Assembly: GCA_947628335.1 (NCBI GenBank)
Contig: CANQZT010000102.1
Location: forward strand, 1-5,527
Reading direction: 5' to 3'
Length of the DNA stretch: 5,527 nt
From: an uncultured Clostridia bacterium
GTDB taxonomy: Bacteria; Bacillota_A; Clostridia; TANB77; CAG-508
Shown: positions 1-5,526 of the stretch, one piece after another
Layout: each line of letters opens with the position of its first letter
Position numbering within the stretch: position 1 is the first letter of the stretch
The notes under the pieces: generated by a model
What the model saw: the letters and a program-made list of their open reading frames with translations, nothing else
Told to the model about the DNA's origin: nothing
The model's database searches: none
Made by a program: the position numbers and the translations under genes

Positions 1-717
1 TCTACCTTCACCACCACCATGAGGGTGATCTACTGGGTTCATAACAGAACCTCTTACTGTTGGTCTTATTCCCATATGTCTTTTTCTTCCTGCTTTTCCT
101 AGTTTTACATTTTCGTGATCAGTATTTCCTATAGTACCAATAGTTGCTCTACATCTTGTTAAAACTAATCTCATTTCTCCTGATGGTAATCTTATGTGAG
201 CATATTTTCCTTCTTTTGCCATCAATTGTGCACTTTGTCCTGCACTTCTTACCATTTTTCCACCTTGACCTGGATTTAATTCAATGTTATGAATTAAAGT
301 ACCTACTGGAATACTCTCAATTGGCATACAATTTCCTGGTTTTATATCTACTTTTTGTCCTGATACAACTTTATCTCCATCTGTTAAACCTACTGGAGCT
401 AATATGTATGCCTTTTCTCCATCTTCATATTGAATTAATGCAATATTTGCACTTCTATTTGGATCATATTCGATACCTATTACAGTTGCAACCATATCGT
501 CTTTTGAATTACGTTTAAAATCAATTATTCTATATTTTTGTCTGTTACCTCCACCTTGATGTCTAACAGTAATTCTACCATATGAATTTCTTCCTGCTTT
601 TTCTTTCTTTTTTGCAAGTAAAGATTTTTCAGGTGTCTTTTTAGTAATTTCCTCATATGTAGAAACCGTCATATTTCTTCTTGAAGGTGTATAAGGTCTA
701 AAATGTTTCATTGCCAT
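1..717 (-). CDS. rplB: 50S ribosomal protein L2, 3' end cut by window edge
   Basis: L2 is a primary 23S rRNA-binding protein of the large subunit, needed for subunit association and for the peptidyl-transferase region. The frame is open from the ATG at 717 to the left edge, giving 239 residues of a family that is usually about 275, so roughly the last 35 are missing. The start [14 protein letters not shown], the core [19 protein letters not shown] and the late motif [14 protein letters not shown] are diagnostic. Asp230, His231 and His233 match the conserved Asp228/His229/His231 of E. coli L2. The N-terminal OB-fold and most of the C-terminal SH3-like domain are present. The start is supported by GGAG at 728-731, 10 nt upstream. 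It is the fifth gene of the S10 operon, after rplW, and is separated from it by an unusually long spacer. Confidence 0.97.
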   Translation of the reverse strand, partial: MAMKHFRPYTPSRRNMTVSTYEEITKKTPEKSLLAKKKEKAGRNSYGRITVRHQGGGNRQKYRIIDFKRNSKDDMVATVIGIEYDPNRSANIALIQYEDGEKAYILAPVGLTDGDKVVSGQKVDIKPGNCMPIESIPVGTLIHNIELNPGQGGKMVRSAGQSAQLMAKEGKYAHIRLPSGEMRLVLTRCRATIGTIGNTDHENVKLGKAGRKRHMGIRPTVRGSVMNPVDHPHGGGEGR

Positions 718-824
718 TTTTTATTCTCTCCTTTTTCGTATTTGTAGATTTTTTCCTGCTCTACTTACAGATATTCTTTATTTTCCGAGTTATTTCTCGA
801 TACTTTTTTATATTTATCTAAGAA
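718..824 (-). other. rplW-rplB intergenic spacer, 107 nt
   Basis: This untranslated gap inside the S10 operon is much longer than the 20-nt rplC-rplD gap or the overlapping rplD-rplW junction. On the minus strand it holds two short potential hairpins, CGAG/CTCG with a 6-nt loop and, further on, GTAGA/TCTAC with an 11-nt loop. The rplB ribosome binding site follows. No U-tract terminator and no convincing promoter were seen, so readthrough into rplB is expected. Any regulatory or RNA-processing role is unproven. Confidence 0.4.
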
Positions 825-1172
825 TTATGCTCCCATAAATTCTTCAATTGAATCTTTGTATTTTTTAGAAATTTTTGTTTCTTTTCCACCTTTAGCTAAA
901 TATTTTTTATCTTCTGGATTTGTATCAATCGTAACAATTGCTTTTTTCCAATCAGATGTTTTTCCAACATGAACTCCTACTCTTTTTTCTTTTCCTTTAA
1001 CAGTAATTGTATTTACGTTGGTAACTTTTACATCAAAAAGTTTTTCAACTGCTCTTGCTATATCTATTTTTGTTGCTTTTTTATTTACTTTAAAGGTATA
1101 CTTTCCATCTTGCAATATATCATTGCTTTTTTCAGTTATAATTGGTTTTATAATGATATCTTCTGGTCTCAT
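825..1172 (-). CDS. rplW: 50S ribosomal protein L23 with extended C-terminus
   Basis: L23 binds domain III of 23S rRNA at the exit of the peptide tunnel, where it docks trigger factor and the signal recognition particle. Family landmarks are KPIITEKS (residues 9-16), YTFKV (25-29), VEKLFDVKV (42-50) and TSDWKKAIV (72-80). The protein is 115 residues where about 95-100 is usual. The excess is a lysine-rich stretch at about 83-105, just before a family-like acidic/aromatic end (EEFMGA). The ATG at 1170-1172 overlaps the rplD stop by one base (TAATG), and its ribosome binding site AGGAGGTG lies inside the end of rplD, so the two genes are probably translationally coupled. Confidence 0.95.
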   Translation of the reverse strand: MRPEDIIIKPIITEKSNDILQDGKYTFKVNKKATKIDIARAVEKLFDVKVTNVNTITVKGKEKRVGVHVGKTSDWKKAIVTIDTNPEDKKYLAKGGKETKISKKYKDSIEEFMGA

Positions 1173-1795
1173 TATGCGTACACCTCCTCTATCTTTTTAA
1201 CAGTATCTAGAGTTATTACAAGATTTGTGTATTTTAGTAAATCATATACATTTATTGTATTTACTAAACTTGTTTTTACTCCTTCAATATTTCTTGCTGA
1301 TTTTTGCACATTTTCATTTTTTTCTGGTAATAAGATTAATGTTTTTCCTGTAACTTTTAAGTTATTTAAAGCATTAACCATATTTTTTGTTTTTATTTCT
1401 TTAAAATCAATTGCATCAACAACAACTAATTCTTTTTCTAAAACTTTAGAACTTAATACAGATTTAATAGCAAGTCTCTTCTCTTTTTTATTAACTTTAT
1501 AACTGTAGCTACGTGGTTTTGGACCTAATGCAACACCACCACCTACCCAGTGTGGAGCTCTTATGCTTCCTTGTCTTGCTCTACCTGTTCCTTTTTGTCT
1601 CCATGGTTTCTTACCACCACCAGATACTTCTGTTCTTGTTTTAGTGCTTTGTGTACCTTGTCTTTGGTTAGCAAGATAGTTTATTAATACAGTGTGAACA
1701 ACATCTTCATTTGGTTCTATTCCAAATATTTCTTCTTTTAACTCTACATCGCTAACTTTTTTACCTTCTATATTTAACACATCTATTTTAGGCAT
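1172..1795 (-). CDS. rplD: 50S ribosomal protein L4
   Basis: L4 binds domain I of 23S rRNA, and its long internal loop lines the peptide exit tunnel. In gamma-proteobacteria free L4 also represses the S10 operon through the leader RNA. At 207 residues it is of normal length. The tunnel loop is clear, with [13 protein letters not shown] around residues 62-74 and HWVGGG at 82-87, and it shows no change in the KPWRQKG segment where macrolide-resistance substitutions occur in other species. A strong ribosome binding site (AAGGAGGAAG at 1801-1810) precedes the ATG. The gap to rplC is 20 nt. The last codons also form the rplW ribosome binding site. Confidence 0.97.
   Translation of the reverse strand: MPKIDVLNIEGKKVSDVELKEEIFGIEPNEDVVHTVLINYLANQRQGTQSTKTRTEVSGGGKKPWRQKGTGRARQGSIRAPHWVGGGVALGPKPRSYSYKVNKKEKRLAIKSVLSSKVLEKELVVVDAIDFKEIKTKNMVNALNNLKVTGKTLILLPEKNENVQKSARNIEGVKTSLVNTINVYDLLKYTNLVITLDTVKKIEEVYA
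1181..1188 (-). promoter_or_regulatory. rplW ribosome binding site inside rplD
   Basis: The minus strand reads AGGAGGTG eight nucleotides before the rplW ATG. The same bases encode the end of L4 (Glu-Glu-Val). Together with the TAATG stop/start overlap, this suggests that ribosomes finishing rplD reinitiate at rplW. Confidence 0.8.
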
Positions 1796-1815
1796 TTTTA
1801 CTTCCTCCTTCCTTT

Positions 1816-2445
1816 CTATTTAGCCACTTTTAATGTTGGTCTAATTTTTAGTAATGCACCTTTTGGTCCTGGAACACTACCTTTTACTAATAATACATTT
1901 TTATCTAAATCAACACTAACTACATCTAAGTTTTGTATTGTAACTGTTTGTACTCCCATATGACCTGGAAGTTTTTTACCTTTAAATACTCTTCCTGGTG
2001 TAGATGTTGGACCCATTGAACCTGGTCTTCTATGATACATAGATCCATGACCCATTGGTCCTCTTGATTGTCCATGACGTTTAATAACACCTTGGAATCC
2101 TTTTCCTTTTGTTGTTCCTTGAACGTCTATTTTATCACCACTTGCAAAAACATCTGCTTTCACTTCATCTCCAACTTTAACATCAATTGAATCTACTCTA
2201 AATTCTCTTAAATGTTTTTTGTTTTCAACACCTGCTTTTTTGAAATGTCCTGCTCTTGGCTTATTAACGTGTTTATCCTTTACTTCTCCAAATCCTAATT
2301 GAACAGCATTATAACCATCTGTTTCAACTGTTTTAACTTGTGTTACTGCACAAGGTCCAGCAAGAATTGCTGTTACTGGAATTACAATTCCTTTTTCATC
2401 GAAAATTTGTGTCATACCAATTTTCTTTCCGATAATTGCTTTCAT
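1816..2445 (-). CDS. rplC: 50S ribosomal protein L3
   Basis: L3 is an early-assembling 23S rRNA-binding protein whose central extension reaches towards the peptidyl-transferase centre. At 209 residues it has the standard length. Landmarks are the start [30 protein letters not shown] (113-125), HRRPGSMG (138-145), [14 protein letters not shown] (151-164) and VPGPKGALL (191-199). In the loop where E. coli L3 carries its methylated glutamine, this protein reads GSMGPTST, so that glutamine is absent. The stop is TAG. The ribosome binding site TAGGAGGAAA (2451-2460) sits 5 nt before the ATG. It is the second gene of the operon and is preceded by an unusual 115-nt spacer. Confidence 0.97.
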   Translation of the reverse strand: MKAIIGKKIGMTQIFDEKGIVIPVTAILAGPCAVTQVKTVETDGYNAVQLGFGEVKDKHVNKPRAGHFKKAGVENKKHLREFRVDSIDVKVGDEVKADVFASGDKIDVQGTTKGKGFQGVIKRHGQSRGPMGHGSMYHRRPGSMGPTSTPGRVFKGKKLPGHMGVQTVTIQNLDVVSVDLDKNVLLVKGSVPGPKGALLKIRPTLKVAK

Positions 2446-2560
2446 TTAAATTTCCTCCTAACTATTGGCTAATATTGCTAATACATTATTAGCATGGTTA
2501 ATTAATTCGATTATCACATTTGAAAAATATATTTTCCAAAGTAACAAGGTTAATTACCTT
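2446..2560 (-). other. rpsJ-rplC intergenic spacer with alternative hairpins
   Basis: This 115-nt spacer lies within the operon. On the transcript, three hairpin-forming elements follow the rpsJ stop. The first is AAGGT/ACCTT with a 5-nt loop (2546-2560). The second is a 9-bp A/U-rich stem with one G-U pair (2519-2540). The third is GCTAATA/TATTAGC, 7 bp with a 3-nt loop (2477-2493). A second TATTAGC at 2468-2474 could replace the first as pairing partner, only about 8 nt before the rplC ribosome binding site. None is followed by a U-run, so they do not look like terminators. Confidence 0.5.
2468..2493 (-). repeat. Heptamer repeat: two direct copies and one inverted copy
   Basis: On the plus strand GCTAATA occurs at 2468-2474 and again at 2477-2483, followed after CAT by its reverse complement TATTAGC at 2487-2493. 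In the rplC mRNA this gives one upstream arm and two competing downstream arms, the second adjoining the ribosome binding site region. The repeats are seen directly; a role in RNA folding is inference. Confidence 0.65.
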
Positions 2561-2890
2561 TTATAATTTTATTTCTATTTCAACACCAGCTGGTAATTCT
2601 AATTTCATTAAATTGTCAACTGTTTTTTGTGTTGGGTAAAGAATATCAATAACTCTTTTATGTGTTCTCATTTCAAATTGTTCTCTTGAATCTTTGTCTT
2701 TGTGAGGACAACGTAAAATTGTTACAACTTCTTTTTGTGTAGGTAATGGAATAGGACCTGAAACTTTAGCTCCTGTTCTTTTAGCAGTATCCACTATCTT
2801 TTCAGCAGACTGATCTAAAACAACATGATCATAAGCTTTTAATCTTATTCTAATTTTTTCGCTTCCTACTAATTGATTTGTTGTTGCCAT
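2561..2890 (-). CDS. rpsJ: 30S ribosomal protein S10 (NusE)
   Basis: S10 is a protein of the small-subunit head and, as NusE, partners NusB and NusG in transcription antitermination. The 109-residue product has the family signature [10 protein letters not shown] (13-22), GPIPLPT (45-51), [11 protein letters not shown] (63-73), RTHKRVID (75-82) and [10 protein letters not shown] (99-108). The frame stays open upstream to an ATG at 2986, but the start at 2888-2890 is chosen. MATTNQ is the usual Firmicute beginning, AAGGAGGG lies 8 nt upstream, and the extra 32 codons fall in the structured leader without a ribosome binding site. It is the first gene of the S10 operon. Confidence 0.97.
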   Translation of the reverse strand: MATTNQLVGSEKIRIRLKAYDHVVLDQSAEKIVDTAKRTGAKVSGPIPLPTQKEVVTILRCPHKDKDSREQFEMRTHKRVIDILYPTQKTVDNLMKLELPAGVEIEIKL

Positions 2891-2898
2891 AAGTATTT

Positions 2899-2906
2899 CC
2901 CTCCTT
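2899..2906 (-). promoter_or_regulatory. rpsJ ribosome binding site (decides the start)
   Basis: The minus strand reads AAGGAGGG, ending 8 nt before the ATG at 2890. It is a near-perfect match to the anti-Shine-Dalgarno sequence and selects this ATG over the upstream in-frame ATG at 2986, which has no purine-rich site before it. Confidence 0.9.
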
Positions 2907-2966
2907 AAAATTAAATAGTACCTTGGCAAGTTATAACGCACCCTGGTGTTTCTTTTACTTCCATAT

Positions 2967-2998
2967 AAAAACCCAAGTTTTTGCATGATTTTCTTGGG
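2967..2998 (-). terminator. Weak terminator-like hairpin in the rpsJ leader (possible attenuator)
   Basis: On the minus strand CCCAAG (2993-2998) pairs with CTTGGG (2972-2977) across a 15-nt A-rich loop, followed directly by five U residues. A 6-bp stem with a large loop is weak for an intrinsic terminator, which would suit conditional rather than constitutive termination. It lies about 77 nt before the rpsJ ATG. It could also be chance. Confidence 0.35.
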
Positions 2999-3122
2999 AT
3001 AAGTGCTTTATTTTAAAAAAACTTACCGCCCGGTCTTAGCCAAGACATACTCCACGAAAGTTCCCTCCAGCTTTTAAGCTGTAGCCACATTTCGCTTCAT
3101 CGCAAAGTCTACATGCCTAAAT

Positions 3123-3151
3123 ATTATATAACGCTTATCTCTCTATGTCAA
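3123..3151 (-). promoter_or_regulatory. Consensus sigma-A promoter of the S10 operon
   Basis: The minus strand has a perfect -35 TTGACA (3146-3151) and a perfect -10 TATAAT (3123-3128), separated by exactly 17 bp. Transcription should start near G3116. The DNA just upstream of the -35 is A/T-rich with runs of A and T, as in UP elements, which fits a very strong ribosomal-protein promoter. It points away from the promoter at 3205-3233. Confidence 0.92.
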
Positions 3152-3160
3152 CACTTTTTT

Positions 3161-3170
3161 ACAAATTTGT
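3161..3170. repeat. Perfect 10-bp palindrome between divergent promoters
   Basis: ACAAATTTGT is its own reverse complement. It lies 9 bp upstream of the S10 -35 box and 34 bp upstream of the -35 box of the rightward promoter. It may only reflect A/T-rich composition or form part of an UP element; an operator role is speculative. Confidence 0.3.
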
Positions 3171-3204
3171 CATATTTTTGTAATATTGTAGCTTATGTAA
3201 ACTC

Positions 3205-3233
3205 TTGACTTTATTATTTAAATATAGTACAAT
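3205..3233 (+). promoter_or_regulatory. Sigma-A promoter for the 119-residue gene
   Basis: TTGACT (-35, 3205-3210) and TACAAT (-10, 3228-3233) are separated by 17 bp, each one base from consensus. Transcription would start near 3240, leaving a leader of about 37 nt before the ATG at 3277. It is divergent from the S10 promoter. Confidence 0.82.
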
Positions 3234-3276
3234 TAAATTGTAACTTAATAAAAAGCTTCAAGAAAGGAATTTTATT

Positions 3277-3636
3277 ATGCAGAAAATTACAGTAGCAATT
3301 TCAGTTTCAAAACAGACAGACGATATGTTTTTTTTAATGGGAGAAATCACCCGGTTATCCCAAGAAAAGAAATCGTATATTCTTTGCAAAATAGGTAAAA
3401 AAATTTACTTAAAAACATGCAAAGGATTGCAAAAAAATTTTTACATATCTTCTGTTGAGGATAACAAGGCGGTGTTGACTGTTTTAAATTATGCCATCGC
3501 TTTAGGGGCAGATATAAAAACAAGCCTTGAAGGAAATGTTTTGTCGGTAGATATCACTTCCCAAGACATACACAAGATAAAAAAGATTACAGTTTTCGCG
3601 AATAGCATTTCTGCTCCGTATGAAATTGCAATTTAA
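3277..3636 (+). CDS. Small soluble protein of unknown function, possibly a divergent HPr-fold protein
   Basis: I do not recognise this 119-residue protein with confidence. It has no signal peptide or membrane segment, is lysine-rich, and carries two cysteines (Cys37 and Cys48). The start is supported by AGAAAGGA at 3261-3268, 8 nt upstream. Its own promoter and terminator make it a single-gene unit. One part resembles the phosphocarrier HPr by eye: DNKAVLTVLNYAIALGADI (62-80) followed by KTSLEG parallels the HPr segment from the Ser46 helix through IMGLMSLGIKKGD to the EITIIAEG strand, and the beginning MQKITVAIS resembles the first HPr strand. The catalytic histidine is absent (Asp15/Asp16 at that place) and Ala65 would replace Ser46, so it could not act as a normal phosphocarrier. 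An extra segment of about 20 residues lies in the middle. The HPr link is inference. Codons such as CGG, GGG and GTG look slightly less A/T-biased than in its neighbours. Confidence 0.75.
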   Translation: MQKITVAISVSKQTDDMFFLMGEITRLSQEKKSYILCKIGKKIYLKTCKGLQKNFYISSVEDNKAVLTVLNYAIALGADIKTSLEGNVLSVDITSQDIHKIKKITVFANSISAPYEIAI

Positions 3637-3653
3637 AACTTATTAAAAATTCC

Positions 3654-3690
3654 GGTTCCCCAAGTCGTTTTTTGACGAGGGGAACTTTTT
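3654..3690 (+). terminator. Intrinsic terminator after the 119-residue gene
   Basis: GTTCCCC (3655-3661) pairs perfectly with GGGGAAC (3679-3685), with an added G-U closing pair and a short inner helix around the loop, followed by five T residues. It begins 18 nt after the stop codon and should separate this gene from the dipeptidase downstream. Confidence 0.9.
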
Positions 3691-3718
3691 ATTGATATTT
3701 TTTATATACTTATACGTG

Positions 3719-3723
3719 AAAGG
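3719..3723 (+). promoter_or_regulatory. Dipeptidase ribosome binding site (decides the start)
   Basis: AAAGG lies 9 nt before the ATG at 3733. In-frame ATGs at 3724 and 3727 are too close to it, so 3733 (MFNEYIES) is preferred. No convincing promoter was found between the preceding terminator and this site: TATACT at 3705-3710 resembles a -10 box but has no -35 at a proper distance. Confidence 0.6.
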
Positions 3724-3732
3724 ATGATGATA

Positions 3733-5125
3733 ATGTTTAATGAGTATATTGAATCTATTAAAGATCAAATTATAAACTCTACTTGCGAATTAATTAGAAT
3801 TCCTAGTGTAAATTCTGAAAGTGATGATATTTCTATGCCTTTTGGTGAAAATTGTGCTAAAGCTCTAGATTATGTATTAGAACTTGGAAAAAGTTTAGGT
3901 TTTCGCACTAAAAATATCGATGGATATTGTCGGTTATCTAGAATTTGGAGATGGAGACAAATTAATGGGAATTATTGGACATTTAGACGTTGTACCAAGT
4001 GGAGAAAACTGGACCTTTCCCCCTTTTGATGCTTGTGTTGAAAATGGTAATATTTATGGAAGAGGAGCAATTGATGACAAAGGACCTGTAATTGCAACCA
4101 TTTATGCTATGAAAACTGTTATGGATAATTGCCAAGTCACAAAAAGAGTTAGATTAATTTTAGGTTTAAATGAAGAGAGCAATTGGAAATGTATTAACTA
4201 TTACAAGGAACATGAAGAAATACCTGAGTTTGGTTTTAGTCCTGATGCAGATTTTCCATGTATTTATGCCGAAAAAGCTTTATTAAATGTTCATTTAAGG
4301 CAACCGTATAATAAAAATGACGATATTATAATTTCTGAAATTGACTTCGGAAATAACGCAATAAATGTTGTACCAAAATATTGTAAAGTAAAATTATTCA
4401 TAAATAATAATTTTAACATAAATGAATGTGTTGATTTATTAAATTCTATTGTTAATAAATATCATTTTTCTATGGAAATTTCTTTTGAACATTCAAACAT
4501 CATTATTCAATCTTATGGTGTTTCATCTCATGCTGCTCATCCAAATTTAGGTAAAAATGCTATCTCTTCTTTAATTATTGTATTAGATGAATTTTTTAAA
4601 ATTAATTCCATTACAATAGACATTTTATCATTTTTTAGACGTTACATTCACATGCAATACAATGGTGAAGATTTAAATATAGATTATTGTGATGAATCTG
4701 GAAAACTTACTTTAAATGTTGCAAAATTTTATATAGAAAATGATGAAATAATAATCAGTATGAATTTAAGGATTCCTGTTCATACACCAATTAATACGAT
4801 AAAAAACAAATTGATAAATTTTAGTAACAATAATTCCTTTGAAGTTTCATTTGATGGCGAAAAAGAAGCTCTTTATATTGCCAAAGATAATAAATTAGTT
4901 TCAACATTATGCCATATATTTAACGAAGAAACCAATGAAAATGCACAACCTATTGCAATTGGTGGCGCAACTTTTGCACGTGCTTTCCCAAATTGTGTTT
5001 CCTTCGGAGCAAATTTTCCAGGTGATACTGATATGTGTCACCAAGTTGATGAATATATATCGATCTCTAATCTAATTTTATCAACAAAAATTTATGCACA
5101 TGCTATTTATGAATTAGCTCATTAA
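3733..5125 (+). pseudogene. pepV: PepV/Sapep-type M20-family dipeptidase, broken by a one-base frameshift
   Basis: The intact enzyme would be a cytosolic metal-dependent dipeptidase that finishes peptide degradation. The frame starting at 3733 reads to residue 66 (NIDGYC) and then runs out of register to a stop at 4027-4029, giving only 98 residues. The matching continuation GYLEFGDGD starts at 3932 in the next frame and runs to TAA at 5125. Dropping one base of TGTC (3928-3931) yields 463 residues, the normal family length. In that product the expected metal ligands are His83, Asp114, Glu148, Asp171 and His436, with general base Glu147 and transition-state His266. They sit in HLDVVP, GAIDDKGP, NEES, SPDADFP, DMCHQ and SSHAAHP. 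Except for the frameshift nothing looks decayed, so a sequencing error or very recent mutation is likely. The fragment starting at ATG 3920 has no ribosome binding site. The symbol is by family resemblance. Confidence 0.88.
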
Positions 5126-5143
5126 AGTATTTTCATACCCAAC

Positions 5144-5171
5144 AAAAAATGACCTATAAAGGTCATTTTTT
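5144..5171. terminator. Bidirectional terminator shared by the dipeptidase gene and spoVG
   Basis: AAAAAATGACC (5144-5154) and GGTCATTTTTT (5161-5171) form a perfect 11-bp inverted repeat with a 6-nt loop. Read from either strand, a GACC/GGTC-based stem ends in six U residues. It starts 18 nt after the dipeptidase stop and 11 nt beyond the spoVG stop, so it serves both convergent units. Confidence 0.92.
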
Positions 5172-5182
5172 ATATCCATATA

Positions 5183-5464
5183 TTATTCTGCTGATTCTGT
5201 TGTCTCATCAGCTTCTGGAGCATTATATGCATCTAAGATAGCTGTTTGAATTTTTTCTCTTGTTTCAGCGTTGATTGGATGAGCTATATCTTTGAAATCT
5301 CCGTTTGGAGTTTTTCTGCTAGGCATAGCTATAAATAATCCATTTTGACTTTCGATAACTTTGATATCATGAATTACGAATTCATTATCGAATGTTACAG
5401 AAGCAACAGCTTTCATTCTGTTCTCTGAATTTACTTTTCTTAAACGTACATCTGTTATTTGCAT
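5183..5464 (-). CDS. spoVG: SpoVG family nucleic-acid-binding regulator
   Basis: SpoVG is a small DNA/RNA-binding regulator. In Bacillus it affects septation and sporulation, and in non-sporulating Firmicutes it affects cell-wall, virulence and capsule genes. The 93-residue product is close to the usual 85-100 and matches the family along its length: TDVRLRKV (4-11), [10 protein letters not shown] (28-37), [12 protein letters not shown] (42-53) and DIAHPIN (59-65). The C-terminal tail is short, acidic and unconserved, as is common. AAAGAGGTG (5472-5480) lies 7 nt before the ATG. It is transcribed towards the dipeptidase gene. Its presence alone does not prove that the organism sporulates. Confidence 0.97.
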   Translation of the reverse strand: MQITDVRLRKVNSENRMKAVASVTFDNEFVIHDIKVIESQNGLFIAMPSRKTPNGDFKDIAHPINAETREKIQTAILDAYNAPEADETTESAE

Positions 5465-5498
5465 TATTAAGCACCTCTTTCTATAAGTTAAAAATTTT

Positions 5499-5513
5499 GT
5501 ACACTTTATGTAC
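5499..5513. repeat. Inverted repeat upstream of spoVG
   Basis: GTACA and TGTAC flank a 5-nt spacer, centred about 42 bp before the spoVG ATG. It would fall in the 5' untranslated region or initial transcribed region if the -10 box is the one at 5518-5523. It could be an operator or a small RNA hairpin, or chance. Confidence 0.3.
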
Positions 5514-5517
5514 TGAT

Positions 5518-5526
5518 ATATTATTC
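5518..5526 (-). promoter_or_regulatory. Possible -10 region of the spoVG promoter
   Basis: The minus strand reads GAATAATAT at the window edge. TAATAT (5518-5523) resembles a sigma-A -10 box, while GAAT (5523-5526) matches the -10 core used by sigma-H, which drives spoVG in Bacillus subtilis. The -35 region lies outside the window, so neither can be confirmed. Confidence 0.25.

Larger units (their letters stand above)
2891..3116 (-). promoter_or_regulatory. Structured 5' leader of the S10 operon, candidate autoregulatory RNA
   Basis: This is an untranslated leader of about 226 nt between the inferred start of transcription and rpsJ. Its upstream half is richer in G+C than the surrounding intergenic DNA. 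In transcript order it shows several helices: a GTAG/CTAC helix enclosing a GC-loop-GC element; CAGCT/AGCTG (3068-3081); GTCTT/AAGAC with a GGCT loop (3033-3046); and CCCAAG/CTTGGG followed by U5 (2967-2998). TCTTGG in the third hairpin (3040-3045) can instead pair with CCAAGA in the left arm of the last (2992-2997), a possible antiterminator arrangement. S10 leaders are known regulatory targets of L4 in gamma-proteobacteria. Whether this one binds L4, or belongs to any catalogued leader family, I cannot tell. It lacks the T-box consensus. Confidence 0.55.

Noticed and set aside
144..518. Plus-strand open frame of 124 codons
   Set aside because: It lies wholly antisense to rplB, gives a Leu/Tyr-rich low-complexity product, and has no ribosome binding site.
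969..1502. Plus-strand open frames of 177 codons (969-1502) and 60 codons (1018-1200)
   Set aside because: Both are antisense to rplW and rplD, with Phe/Ser-rich compositions typical of antisense reading of lysine-rich genes.
2546..2560. Hairpin right after rpsJ as a terminator
   Set aside because: The stem is only 5 bp and no U-run follows on the transcript; the operon must also read through to rplC.
2891..2986. N-terminal extension of S10 from the ATG at 2986
   Set aside because: There is no ribosome binding site. The ATG lies in the loop of the terminator-like hairpin, the added residues have no S10 similarity, and a strong site selects 2890.
2891..3116. T-box riboswitch in the rpsJ leader
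   Set aside because: The AGGGUGGNACCRCG consensus is absent; AGGGAACTTTCGTGG is only a superficial resemblance.
3692..3710. Promoter for the dipeptidase from TTGATA (3692) and TATACT (3705)
   Set aside because: The boxes are only 7 bp apart, far from the needed 16-18 bp, and no other pairing in this stretch is convincing.
3920..3931. ATG at 3920 as a genuine start for a 401-residue dipeptidase
   Set aside because: No ribosome binding site precedes it, and its first codons duplicate in another frame the conserved NIDGY region encoded upstream. It is a by-product of the frameshift.
3925..3936. Programmed +1 ribosomal frameshift in the dipeptidase
   Set aside because: No known slippery motif, in-frame stop at the shift or stimulatory Shine-Dalgarno is visible, and the tRNA at TGT could not re-pair with GTC. 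A simple indel is more likely.
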